Origin: Mytilisepta virgata
Taxonomy: Eukaryota; Mollusca; Bivalvia; Mytilida; Mytilidae
Length of the DNA stretch: 64,000 bases
Direction: 5' to 3'
Assembly: GCA_028015205.1 (NCBI GenBank)
Contig: CM051518.1
Location: 57,236,978 to 57,300,977, forward strand
Position 1 is the stretch's first letter. Each line of letters opens with the position of its first letter. The notes beneath the pieces are model-generated. The model saw only the letters and a list, made by a program, of their open reading frames with translations. It was not told the origin of the DNA and did not search any database. Of the stretch, positions 1 to 12,200 are shown piece by piece. A program made the position numbers and the translations under genes.

Positions 1-503
1 ATTAATACCCCCCAACCCAACAAGAGGGTTCCCTTATCAGCCAATGGGGGAAGAGGTAGACATCTCTATGGGTTCAGCTCTCGTGATACATCACAGGTGC
101 CTAAAACTTTAATAGATTATAACTCCTTGAAGATCATGGGTTAAAGGGTTACAATTGTCTCGTTTTATTTCTCCTTATAATCAATGCCACATGTTTTATT
201 CTTATTGTTTAATTTTGTTCTTTTGCTATGTTCGCCTTGTCTCGGGCTTTCAATTTCTTCCTTTGTTGTATGATATGGCTTCAGTATGCTTTACATTATA
301 ATAAATTACAAAATTTCAAAAGAATGTTTTTATATCTGTCATGTCTGTGAAGATAAATATAAGCAAAAACGTAAATCACATACACTAAAAGGAAACCAAC
401 TTGTTTTAAAAGAGTCTCGTTTAAATATTTTGTAGCAACATAAGAAAACTACTTTGTCCAATAATTTGTAATAGAATAGGTAAGCTGTAGTGACAACTAT
501 TAC
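1..503. other. Left edge, intron 6 of AKR copy A; no exon seen
   Basis: Directly 3' of exon 6 of AKR copy A on the minus strand. I looked for the two last AKR exons (the [18 protein letters not shown] block and the [13 protein letters not shown] block) on the minus strand and found neither. They lie beyond the left edge or are lost. Otherwise this is AT-rich sequence without a recognisable element. Confidence 0.5.
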
Positions 504-904
504 CTGTTGATTTTGTAATTTCCTGTATAACATCCATAAGTTTCCAGTACGATTCCTTGTCTGTATATTTACTCCAAGTTGACCCAGATTTAGGATTTTT
601 ACTGATATCATATCCCAAACGACTATCTTTGGGATTTAAGGTCTGCCCTTTTTTGTATTTACCAACAAGCATACCACTAAATAAGAAAGCCCATATACAA
701 ATCTACATTGTTGAAACTGGAACTATATCAAGTATACGGGTTGAAAATCAAGGCATTCCCAAGAGGTTGTATCGCTTAATGGAATTATGCAAAGATTATG
801 AAGAGGACAATATTAATGGCATTATAAAAAGCAATAAGAGGAGAAGACTTTTGAATATTTTTTTGTTCATTTTCAATTTTTAATAATGGTAGCCATATTG
901 GTCC

Positions 905-1215
905 ATGATCAAGATCCTCGGATATAATTTTGAAAGGAGAAAACTTAAGCACCAAAGTCTGGTTTCAACAATCTTAGTAGTGACAAGGTGGAAACGTTTT
1001 CAATATTTCTTCGCCGAATGTTGTAATTTTAGTAACATGGAAATATTTTTTAGAAATGGCGACCATGTTTGTTGGGGGACAGGACCAAAATTTTGAATGA
1101 GGGCTACTTAAAGACCATTCCGTCAAATATCGGTGTAAGACGATTGATATTTTGATATTGAAATAGTAGCCATATTTATTGAGGTCCACACCCGCGCGGT
1201 GATAATTTTTAAAGG
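905..1215 (+). repeat. Diverged copy of a mollusc dispersed repeat, in intron 5 of copy A
   Basis: The stretch reads like the family seen at 28971-29720 and 47690-48640: a 'gccatgttngttg' phrase followed by 'ggacc' and 'aaggaccattcc' phrases in the same order. It is strongly diverged and its edges are not clear. The rest of the intron (677-1889) shows nothing else. Confidence 0.4.
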
Positions 1216-4200
1216 GAACCATTGAAACTATATTTAACGTCAATACACATGTATTGTATACATTTTACATATACACTGATTAACAGAAATAAAGAACTAC
1301 AATCAAAATACAGACATAGCAGATAAATATTTTTCTTGGATAAGTATCTCATTCGAACGAATAATTGCCGTTCTTGTTTCTTAAAGTATTTTTTTAGAAT
1401 GAATAACTAGAATATTAATCTAACGCAATACATCGTGATTCTTAATATTTTATTGTTTCCCCGAGACACAAGCTATTTCCCAAGGGCTATTGTCCTCATA
1501 GCCATTTCATAGGTATTTTATTATACCAAAGACAACTTATTGTATTCAACTGACATACGCCTTATATCAGCACATCAATGTTAAATTTCCAATTTGTTAC
1601 AGATAATTTGAAATTTCTATTTTACAAAATAGGAAATACAACATGAGCATAAAAATGTCCTATTTCCATTTGTTGTCTGAATATTCAGCGTCTGCCATTA
1701 CTAGTGTCGATCTAATACAAAGCAGGTTTATATTGATAACACGTCAAGACATATGTATCAAACAATCAATGCTGAGCAATAACCAACATCACATCATACA
1801 TTGTCATAAGTACATTTGTGTAAACAGTCTCAGACTACCAGTGTCAAAAATTCTACAAAACGTGATGTAACAATTATACTTAACGGAACCTTCTTAACGG
1901 GCTCCATGCTAAAACTCCTAGTCCTTCATTTTTACAAACTTGAAATTCTTCAAATTCCGGATGACGCACTAACAAATTATACTGTTGCTGAAATAAAATA
2001 AATAATTTGTTTACATTTAAACTGCAAACATATTTGTAAATGTATAATGAATCTCAGGCATGCTTTAAAAGAGGTAAATGTGTGCCATTAACTTGGTTTG
2101 GATATATTTGTTTATCAATGCATTAATATCGACATCTTACCATCAGTATTCTTACCTGTAGACTAATGAATTGCGTTAGTCCCATTGATTTTGTCAGTTC
2201 TACCACTTTTTGTGTCTGCCAGCCGCATAAATTTGACGCTCCTATATATCGCACTTTGCCACATCTTACAAGATCATCTAAAGTTCTCAAAGTTTCTTCG
2301 ATAGGTGTAGCATCATCCCACAGATGAGTCTATAATTAAATCCATTTAATTCTTGTGTTATTCCAAAGTCCTTCATATTAGAATCCTTTCATCTAGCTTT
2401 TTATCTCACAGTAATTTTTAGGCCTTTAGATATTTGGACTTAACTTAATATTTACCACGTTGAAATCTCAAAATTCCAGTTGTCTCAAATTGTCTTTGAC
2501 CGTTTCTTCAAAGTCAGCTGTATGTTTTACTTGAAATCATAAACATGTTTCTTTGTTTAATAAACGACAAAGGGAATAAAAGGTTTGTCTGAGTTGTTTT
2601 TTTATTTTGGAAAATTGTTTTTGTGGAAATGTTATTCACAGCTCTTCAGCTGGTGTGGTGTATTATGTGCCGCTTAAGTCGGAGCTAGGGACAATCTTAA
2701 TCTGTCTGACATTTTAAGCTTCTTTGTTATTCTTAAACACTTTAGATCGAGATAAAAAAGATTTCCCCTTGGCATTGTCATGATTGTGGTATTATTCAAT
2801 GGATTAGTTTCTCCCATGCAGTAACCAAACTTCCGGGTTTCCTTTATAATAATCGACACATGATAATCCTTTAGGCGATAAAAAAATGTCATTGGGTTGT
2901 CCTTTGCTCTTGAAAGTAAATAATGTGCATTTTAAATTGCTTCCTTAATTAACGATTGAAAGCCGTATTGGTATAAACCACACCTGGAAATTAATGATTA
3001 TTGAAAGAGGAAAACAACATCTTTATGAAATAAACATACCAAATAGATCGAAATTATTGCCGCTAATTTTTAAAGACTCTTTTCTAATTAGAATAAAAAA
3101 AAATAATTTCTAAATTTTGTTTAAATGTTATACCTGGTATAAATCTATATAATCCGTTTGCAAACGTTCAAGACTGTCTTCACAACTTTTAACGATGTGT
3201 CGTCTGCTGAGACCCCCATCAGTTGGATCTTTGGTAATGGGGAAACGAACTTTTGTTGCTAAAACTATGTTGTCACGGTCACGCCTAAAATATAAAATTT
3301 AAAACTATGACTTATCAAACAAACAGTTTGAAAAGATACGAAACATCATACATTTAAAAAACCTAAGACATTTTTTTTTCACTTTCCAGTAACATATGAT
3401 TTCGAATCGTTATCTTGCTTGACTTAAAAATTTCCACTACTACAGAATCAGACAGACAGCCTGCTTGTCTTTTCAAATGACTTATTTTTCTGGTAATTAC
3501 TGTTGTTCAGTGAAAAAAAACTGCATTTTTAAATGTAAATAAGTTATAACATAAGCAAAAACAATGATGGTTAAAATATAATTTTAAGCATATTTCAGGC
3601 GATATACATTTTGTATTCACGTCTAAGAATGACAGTGTTATAAAAAAACGAATAATGTGTTTCAACTTTCAACTTTTAGTATTGTCAGTATTGTTTCTTA
3701 ATTTTACCTGAATAAAATGCAGTTTGTCTCCACTCAACATTTTAAATTTCTAGGTCAGCTCTGTAAGGATAGAGATTTTTGTAAAACATTCGGTGCTGTA
3801 ATGTGTTTATAATGATATGAGTGTAAAATTATTTAATGTTGGTGATGCTTGTATTTTGGTTACCATGTTCAGACCGTTTAGTTTTCTTGATTATTATTTT
3901 TGGCGTTCTTGAGTTTTAATCGCAGTCGTACCCAATGAAGTTTAATGCAGTCCTCAAACTGAGAGATAAATTCTCTTTTTACTGATCATATTAACGTTAA
4001 AATATTACTTTTTTATCCACGACCCGATGATCTTTTCTGATTGTCCAAAACTATACATATTTGCTGTGTCGATAAAATTACCACCCATTTGAGTATAACG
4101 GTCCAATACAGTATGTGCCCTTTCTTCATCACACTGCGTTGGACAGCTAAACAGCTAAAAAATGAATATATATTTATGAAACACAATTTGCTATCCGCAA

Positions 4201-4297
4201 AAGTTATAATACTTTTCGAATCACAAAATTAATGGGCCAAACAGGTAAATAAAATAAGGCAAATCTAGACAGTCACAGTAGTTTAAGATAAAAACTA

Positions 4298-4500
4298 AGT
4301 ATGTTGCGAAATAGCTCATACGATAATAGAAAACGAGGAAAATAAATGGAAATGTTGAGCTGTCAAATGGGGCATGAAACGACTTAAATGTATTAAATAC
4401 ACAAGCCTAACAACGCCAAATACAAAATCGTAAAAAACAACAACAAACTAAAAAGTTAAAATAACCCAACGTTTCGACCACTATGGCCTTGATCACGTGC
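4298..4500 (+). repeat. Dispersed repeat, reverse-complement partner at 52785-52992
   Basis: About 200 bp in intron 1 of AKR copy A match the reverse complement of 52785-52992. The match includes the phrases 'gaaaataaatg', 'ggggcatgaaacgactt' and 'cccaacgtt'. The family is not known to me by name; no coding capacity was seen. Confidence 0.7.
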
Positions 4501-5027
4501 ATGGACCAATAAAAGTGTATTGACTCTTGTAAACCTAGAGCAAGACTGAGTCAGTACATAAAATGTAAACAAAAAGAAATTTCATTTGACGTGACGTCGA
4601 ACATTAAACGTACTACATATTACGTTAAAAACGGTAAGATAGATAGTAAAAATAAGTAAAATAAATCTGTTTAAGATGAGGTTCAAATGATGCAAGGTTG
4701 ATACATAATTGGGGTTGCAAAAATTACAAGATTCCAAAGTTGTGAAACTGTCTTACAGATTTAGTAAAAATTGATTTTTTTGTAAAAATGTGAGGTGTGC
4801 TTTTTAGACAAATTTCAGGAGAGAATATATAAGTTCTAAGGATGATAGTATAAATAACAACAAACTTTGTGCCTCCTTTACATTATTTTAAATATCATTT
4901 AAATTTAAAACTCTGTAATCTCTGCTTAATAATCCCTATTGCGATTTTCCCGTTAATTGAAGACCCGCATCATGACTTTAACCTTATTTGTTGGATACAA
5001 CAGCTATTTCTATATATAATATTTTAT

Positions 5028-5523
5028 TATTGAAGTCTATGAGACCCCTTACGGCAACACCGCCTAGCGGTGACAATCTAAAAATAGTTATTCCTATATC
5101 CAACGTACTTATAAACGTCATGCTTTGCACACACAAGAAGTGTGTTTTTATGTTGTAGTTTAAATTCTCTAGCTATTGGATCAATCCGAAACAATGATTT
5201 CACATCTTTTTCAACCAGCGGACGTCCGTATGACTTGTAATTTAATTATTGAAGTCTCTGAGACCACTTACGACAACACCGCTTAGCATACAAAGCATGA
5301 CGATTATAACATTACGCCACGGTGACAACCTAAAAATAGTCGTTCCTATTAAGTACTTATAAATGTCATGCTTTGCACACACAGGAAGTCTTGTGTTCTT
5401 AGGTTGTAGTTTAAATTCCATAGCTATTGGGTCAATCCGAGGCAGTGATTTCAAATAGCGGACGTCCGTATAATTTTAATTCTAATTATTGAAGTCTCTG
5501 AGTTACCTTACGGCAAAGCTGCC
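5028..5523. repeat. Tandem repeat, about 2.2 units of 217-241 bp
   Basis: The phrase 'attattgaagtct(a/c)tgag' recurs at about 5029, 5246 and 5487. Each time it is followed by 'ccttacg(g/a)caa' and, in the two full units, by 'catgctttgcacacaca' and 'gcggacgtccgtat'. Unit 2 carries extra bases around 'gcatacaaagcatgacg'. It lies within intron 1 of AKR copy A. Confidence 0.8.
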
Positions 5524-6869
5524 TTGGATTGATACAATAGCTGGAGAATATAATGTTTAATATAACTAAAACACTTAAAAAGTAATTTGTTTTCAAAAAA
5601 ATAGTCTACGCTTTAATTTTGGTTTGCGTTAATAATAGATAACCCGTATACGCGAAACAGAAATGCAATTTTCCTTTAGCAATGGTAATGAACCTTTAAT
5701 TCTGTCCTCGAACGTTTTTGTCGTAGTCATTTAAGCATTTTCAACTCTTCTACAATAAGTAGAAACTTATTAAAATGTACGCCGTTGTAATAACGCATAT
5801 ATATGCCTTATGATAAGTTTTAGTAGTGGATAAATTTGGCACAGACACTGAACAGTGATTGTGTTAAGGATGATCGCTGGTCTTATAGGAAATAAATAGG
5901 ATTTGAAATAGGTGTTTTAGTTTGAGAGAACATATGAATAGTAAACAAATAAGCAAGAAAAAAGATAGGTTCATGTGCTCATGTTAAAGCTATAAAGCCT
6001 TGAAAATTTGCAGGAAATAGGTTTTCTCTGGATTTTTCATTGTCTTTGCATTGGCAACTTCAGTCTCTCAAAAATGTATGAAAAAAAAAGGATTTCATAA
6101 AATTTTGTCAAATACCATTTTAAGGTATATATGATTGAATTATAAAAGAAAAAGTGGGGGTTCATGGGCAAAAAATTTAATGTTTAAGAAATGGATAAAA
6201 CCCGAGGATTCAGAAAATCTGACAAAAAGACCAAAACATGACCAGCGAGCATCCTTAAACCGGTTTTATGGGTACCAAAACCTATTTGTATTCTGTTCAG
6301 TTGGGATATAGGATGTTGTCTCTTAGAAATTTACCCCGTATATTTTTCATATGTTATTACAATATTTACCGAAAAAAAATTGAAACCGGTGATACATATA
6401 CTATAAAATTAATGTTTATGCTTAGTAATTTATGGTAATTCATATTGATAAACTCAATTACTTACTTCAGCAGGACTGTCTTTCACTTTGCCAAATGTCA
6501 TTGTGCCTAAGCATATGTTGGACACTTTGAGTCCAGATTTTCCAAGGTGAACATACTCCACAGAACAATTTTCTAGACTCGACGCCATATTATTCGGATA
6601 TTCAAAACCCAATCTGTTTATTGATCAAATTGATTTTTTAAAATTATTTTAAAGTTCAAAGGTCAAAGTTTTCTTTATTATGATTTAAATACCAAGTAGA
6701 ATTTGCATAAACTAGTGTTATTTATTTGTCTATATTTAGCCCTTTTTCTACCATATAATTTAAATATATGGTGTCTTTTCATGTAACCTCTTTTTGTTTT
6801 AAATGATAAGTTTAACATAAGATATACAGACAAATTATATCAGAATTTGCATGAACTGGTTTGGTTGAT

Positions 6870-7745
6870 TTATTTTCTAGGGTTAACGTTACTTTCAGAG
6901 CTATCGCCGTCACTTGACCACCAAAGTATCCGTAGCCGTCGACGTCCGTAACCTTTTTCAATGCAATCTTTTCGTCTGAAACCACTGTGCTAATTTGAAC
7001 CATTCTTTGGTGGAGTTTGTTTTTGGATAGGCTCCTTTCAAAATTGTGTCTTGGGGTCCGTACCTCAAACATAAATGAGCACCGTTATTATAGAAAGACA
7101 AAAAGAGAAATAAAATTAAATAAAATCTTTCTCCTCTAGATCTGAAACTACTTGGATAATTGAGAAAAAACCTTACCTTAGAGATCACCTTTTCAAAATG
7201 ATGTCCTAGGTTTCGGACAGGTACAGGCCTTAGAATAGAAAAACCAACAAAATATTCTCATCTGAAACAATTTTTTAGTCAAAGGTAAATAATGATGATC
7301 CCGCCTACCTCAAAAGATTTCCACCAGAGCCAAACATAGTTTAAAACAGGACCCTATAAAATCTTCCTGTCTGAAATCAGTAAACCAAAGTTGGCAGGAA
7401 TGTTCCTTATCAGAATTGTATCTGATGACCCGGACCGCCATCCAAGATGACTGCCAACATAGGAAAATTCACTTAAAGATCTGAAATAACTTAGCAAATT
7501 AGAATGAAAGTTAGCAGCAATAGTTTCTATTTGGTCCTCTTTCAGAATTGTAGCTGATGAGCCAGACAGTCTTCAAGATGGCAGTTAGAGACGAACTTAC
7601 TTTAACATAGGATCCTATTAGAAAATTAACTTAAAATCTTTCTGGTCTGAAACTTATCTAAGCCAACTGACAGCAGATTTGGTAGCAATGGTCCTTAGAT
7701 GATCCTCTATCAAAAGAACATTGAAACCGATTTAAATGACCAATA
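6870..7745 (-). repeat. Dispersed mollusc repeat, minus orientation
   Basis: Several degenerate sub-blocks repeat phrases of the type 'ctgaaacta..gaattgtatctgatgacc..gccatccaagatg'. Reverse-complemented, these match the family at 47690-48640. It lies just upstream of AKR copy A. Flanking 6589-6869 and 7746-8190 show no gene. Confidence 0.6.
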
Positions 7746-8191
7746 TGACGAAAACAATTGTTTATTCATTACTTATTAGCACCAAATTTTGATTGCAGTA
7801 ACAATACTACATTTGTCAGTTTTATATGTTGTTTTACAGTTATATGAGGATATAAACACAGAAGAAGGCATCTTCCTATAGATTTGTAAATATGTATGTT
7901 CCAATTTTGAGTTTGTGGGCGTCTTTTACTATGTGTGAATAGAATAGATGTATCACCTCTTATAATTTTTTAAAAGTTCAGTTATAGATTTCAGAATATT
8001 AGTTTTTTGAATATACACACACATTTTAACTTTATATTTAGGTTTTATTAATACTTTGAATATTTCATAAATATATGTATCCAATATTTTATAAAAATGA
8101 CAGTGAGAGAAAATGTTTAATACCCACAAGTCGCATTTGCCGTTAACCAACGTCATATCTCTGAAGGGAAATAACTCCTTATAAATTACAG

Positions 8192-8323
8192 TTTTGGAAT
8201 CGGGGCTACTTCACCCTAAACAAACTACTGTGTACTTTATAATGCGCATTTATTACCAAACTTGTGATTCCTGACTATTCTCGGAATATTTCAAAACTGA
8301 CAATAATAGAATTTATGAAACAG
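8192..8323 (+). other. Candidate host exon interrupted at its donor by the retroelement
   Basis: The stretch is bounded by an acceptor-like 'aaattacag' and, before the insertion, by the consensus donor AAACAG|GTAAGA (now split by the element and duplicated). One frame is open for 43 codons except for a single TGA at 8272-8274. The end phase (1 nt carried over) fits the 2-nt start of the candidate exon at 15148. This may be a chance fit, and the TGA argues against a live exon. Confidence 0.2.
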
Positions 8324-8324
8324 G

Positions 8325-8921
8325 TGTTATGATATTGTAATTAGTATATTTATTTATCTTGGCCTAATTTGTTTTGCGTAGCCTTATAACATGTATACTA
8401 TGTTTACATAATACTTATAGTTGTTTACCAAATAATGTTATAACTGCGCAGTTTAGAAATCACTGGAACAATAATGGATATTGGTGGAATGACTAGAACT
8501 TTCTATTTGACTTATGTAATAATTATGGTGTGATTCGAACTTCTACCGTATTCCAGAAGTTTCCGTTCTACAGTATATATACGGACAAGAAAGTTAGACT
8601 TTCAGAACATCATTTATCGGACCAGATAGACATTCTTGTGTTCTCAGCTGTTGGATTTATTTACGTTTCACACATCATCCTCGACATACTTTTATTTGCG
8701 TTGCGTCATACTAGATTGTATGATATAATATTCCGTTTGGATTCAGGCAACAGTGACCAGAATTCCGGATCAAGAAAAAACAGGATTTTGAACAGTTAAG
8801 TTGACATTTTAGTTTTTTTGTAATATTTTTGTAAACTTTGTATATAATAAATCTTGTTAAATTTTATTATTGATTTGTGTCTTTTGTTGGCTACAATTTA
8901 AAGGTGATTTTGGCCGTAACA
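8325..8921 (+). repeat. 5' LTR, 597 bp
   Basis: It begins TGTTATGATATTG and ends GGCCGTAACA. A TATATATA stretch at 8574-8581 could be the promoter, and AATAAA at 8846-8851 is a likely polyadenylation signal, followed by a T-rich tail. It holds one copy of the 48-bp segment that is doubled in the 3' LTR. Confidence 0.95.
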
Positions 8922-8926
8922 GAAAT

Positions 8927-8944
8927 TGGGGGCTCGTCTCGGGA
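8927..8944 (+). other. Primer binding site, tRNA-Pro type
   Basis: TGGGGGCTCGTC followed by TCGGGA starts 5 nt after the LTR end. The first 12 nt equal the tRNA-Pro primer site known from murine leukaemia virus-type elements. One extra T then precedes the CGGGA stretch. Confidence 0.8.
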
Positions 8945-9011
8945 TAACGTTAATATCTTATTAAATTTTTTCAGTATTTTTTATTAGAGTTAGCCAACAA
9001 AATTCTACAAA

Positions 9012-9155
9012 ATGGAATTTGATGCTGGTAAATTTTTGAAAACGCCAGACCTGGAAGGGTTTGATAAATTAAAGAAAGAAGAATTAGTGTTGCTTGCTAA
9101 ACATCTAAAAATAGATTTTAGAACATCTATGAGAAAACAAATTATAAAAAATTAG
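9012..9155 (+). pseudogene. Gag N-terminal segment ended by an in-frame TAG
   Basis: ATG at 9012 opens 47 codons in the same frame as the gag-pol ORF. They are rich in Leu, Lys and Glu, typical of the start of gag in this kind of element. TAG at 9153-9155 stops it, and the frame is open again right after. A single base change would explain the stop. Readthrough cannot be excluded from sequence alone. Confidence 0.75.
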
Positions 9156-9278
9156 GTAATAGACAATTTAGTTGATTTAGAAATTTTTGGTGAAGAGGCT
9201 CTTGACCTCAAGGTCGAAAATGTTGATGCTTTAAAATTAAAACAGCTTGAATTAGAACACGAACTTAAATTAAAACAA

Positions 9279-12200
9279 TTGGAAAAACAATTTGAAAACG
9301 AAGTTAAATTAAAACAATTAGAAAAAGAAGAAAAACAGGCAGAACTTGAAATGAGGGAAAGGATAGAGATGGAGAAAATAAAAATGGAAATGGTCAAAGC
9401 AGAAAGCAACACTAAGTCAAAATCAGAACAATTTGAGGCAGCAAAAAATATACGTTTGGTTCCTAAATTTTGTGAAAAAACGGTGGATAAATTTTTTCCA
9501 CAATTTGAGAAAATTGCTCAAAATTTGAAATGGCCAAAGCCTTTTTGGACTACTATGCTGCAAAGTGTTTTTGTGGGCAAGGCCGCTGAAATTTACTCAG
9601 CTCTTTCTTCCGAAAAAAGTTCTGATTATGACACTGTTAAACAGGAAGTTTTGAAAGCTTATGAGCTAGTGCCAGAAGCATATAGGCAGAAATTTAGGTC
9701 TTATAAAAAGTTTGAAACACAAACCTATGTTGAATTTGCTAGGGAAAAAGAAGATTTATTTGATAAATGGCTTACGTCAAAGAAAATAGATAACAATTTT
9801 GATAAATTAAGACAATTAATGTTATTAGAAGAGTTCAAGCAGTGTGTTAATTTAGACTTAAAAACACATTTAGATGACAAAACTGTTGAGACATTGCAAG
9901 ATGCAGCTGTTGTTTCCGATAATTATACCATTTCACATAAAAGAAGTTTCAAAGGTCAAAATTTTAATACTTCTAGCGGAAATTACAAAAATCAAAGCAC
10001 TGAGCGTACTGATTGTAAGCCTGTTGCACAGAATAAGAGTCCGTCTAGTTATAATATGTCTGGTCCAAAGTTTGATACTTTTGAGAAGAAGTCACTAACT
10101 TGTGCTTATTGTAAGAAAAATGGTCACCTGATGGCTGATTGTTTTAGACTCCAGAAGAAGAATGAAAGAGATCATAAGCCCAAGTCCAGTGCTTGTACAA
10201 CACCCGTTGTTACCAATAAGTTGGAATGTCCTGCGAGTCAGGCTTTTAAGTCCAGTTTTTGTGATTACATGGAGGATTATAAACCCTTTATGTCTGATGG
10301 GTTTGTTTCTTTTGCTGATAATACTACTCCTCAGCCTATTAAGATTTTACGGGACACTGGAGCTTCTCAGTCGTTGTTGTTAGAAGGTGTGTTGCCTTTG
10401 TCCGAGGAGACGTCCGTTGGTGCCTCCGTTTTGTTACAAGGTGTGGAGTTAGGTTGTATAGATGTTCCCCTCCATCGTATTTATTTGAAGTCAGATTTAA
10501 TTACTGGACCAGTTGTTGTGGGTGTTCGTCCTACTCTCCCTGTTGAGGGTGTTTCATTATTGCTAGGAAATGATCTAGCTAGGAACAAAGTGGTTGCTGA
10601 ACCAATTGTTACAAGTGAACCGGTGGTGGATGTTAAATCACCTGAAGATGATGCTGAACGGTATCCAGCTTGTGTTGTTACTAGGGCAATGGCAAGAAAA
10701 CAACAAGATGAGGATTTACAAGAAGACCAGAATGATTATATGGACCTTTCTGACACTTTCCTTGCCGACATTGAAGGTCCCGGTAGCTCAAAAAAGGCCA
10801 TAATCAGACCACCTGGTACTAACGAACGTGTAATTATGCCATGGCCAGACGTGAACAGCCATTCATTAGACAAAAGAACATTTAGGGAAGAACAGAATAA
10901 AGACCCTGAGGTTCTTCAGCTCTGCAAGAGGGCTCTACCCCAAGAAGAAGCAGACAAAGTGGCCGAATGTTACTACCATCAAGACGGCATTTTAATGAGG
11001 AAGTGGAGGCCCCCTGATGCTATCCCAGAGGAGGAATGGAGAGTGGTATACCAAGTGGTGGTGCCTAAAGTCTATAGGCAAGAAATTATTGGTCTTGCCC
11101 ATGACACCCCCTTGGCTGGACATTTAGGTATAAGGAAGACTTGCCTTAAGATCTTGCAACATTTCTACTGGCCCAGACTTAGAAATGATGTCGCAGAATA
11201 CTGCAAATCATGCCATATATGCCAGGTTGTTGGCAAGCCTAACCAGAAAATACCACCAGCACCACTTCTGCCAATTCCAGCCTTTGAAGAACCTTTCAGC
11301 CGAGCACTTATTGATTGCGTTGGACCTTTACCAAAGACCAAGACTGGAAATGCTTATTTACTGACGATCATGTGTACATCCACTCGCTTTCCTGAGGCTA
11401 TTCCCTTAAGGAATATCAAGACACCAACTATTGTCAAAGCTCTTATCAAATTTTTCACATTAGTAGGACTTCCTAAGTCTATACAGTCCGACCAGGGTTC
11501 AAATTTTATGTCAGGTTTATTTCAGCAGGTCGTTTATCAGTTAGGGATTGCTCAGTATAGATCAAGTGCTTATCATCCAGAATCTCAAGGTGCATTAGAA
11601 CGTTTTCATCAAACATTGAAGAACACGATTAGAACTTTTTGTCTTCAATTTGATAGGGACTGGGATGATGGTGTTCACTTTCTACTTTTTGCGGTCAGAG
11701 AAGCTGTTCAAGAATCCCTTGGTTTTAACCCCTTTGAGTTAGTGTTTGGTCATACTGTAAGGGGACCTTTGAAATTGGTTAAGGAAAAATGGCTTACTGA
11801 ACACACTGACTTGAATCTTCTAGACTATGTATCTAGATTTAAAGAAAAATTGTATACTGCTTGTCAAATTGCTCAGAAAAACTTAAAAACTGTACAGAAT
11901 AAGATGAAAATATGGTATGATAAAGATGCCAGGGACAGAGTTTTTGAGCCTGGTGATAAGGTACTTGTATTTTTGCCAATCCCTGGGCATCCTTTACAGG
12001 CTAAATACTGTGGTCCTTATACCATTGACAGTAAAATCAATGAGTTGAATTATATTGTAAAAACTCCAGGTCGGCGTAAACAAAATAGAGTGTGTCACAT
12101 TAATATGTTAAAACCATATTTTGAGCGTACTAATGAAGGTGAGAGTAAACCAGTTGCCACTTTAGCCATGGTTAAATTGGAGAACGATCATGACAAACCA

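Larger units (their letters stand above)
504..6588 (-). pseudogene. AKR copy A: YajO-like aldo-keto reductase, frameshifted and cut by the left edge
   Basis: Six of the eight exons expected from copy C are visible on the minus strand. In gene order they are 6466-6588 (start ATG at 6588), 4009-4154, 3134-3284, 2156-2330, 1890-1987 and 504-676. Phases and lengths equal those of copy C except exon 4, which is 175 instead of 174 nt. An extra A in the run at 2280-2283 shifts the frame and gives an early TGA. Before that the protein reads well: catalytic Asp and Tyr in IDTANMYSFGQSE, Lys in LATKVR, His in YQ/THLWDD. The exon 5 donor (GTTCCG) is weak. Exons 7-8 are outside the window. It is probably a recent pseudogene; a sequencing or assembly error in one homopolymer is the alternative. 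Intron 1 (4155-6465) holds a dispersed repeat and a tandem repeat. Confidence 0.85.

Noticed and set aside
8530..8799. Frame inside the 5' LTR (and 13974-14213 in the 3' LTR)
   Set aside because: It lies wholly in LTR sequence with the promoter and polyadenylation signals; it differs between LTRs and has no domain.
9152..9412. Minus-strand Ser/Phe-rich frame
   Set aside because: Mirror of the Glu/Lys-rich gag coding region.
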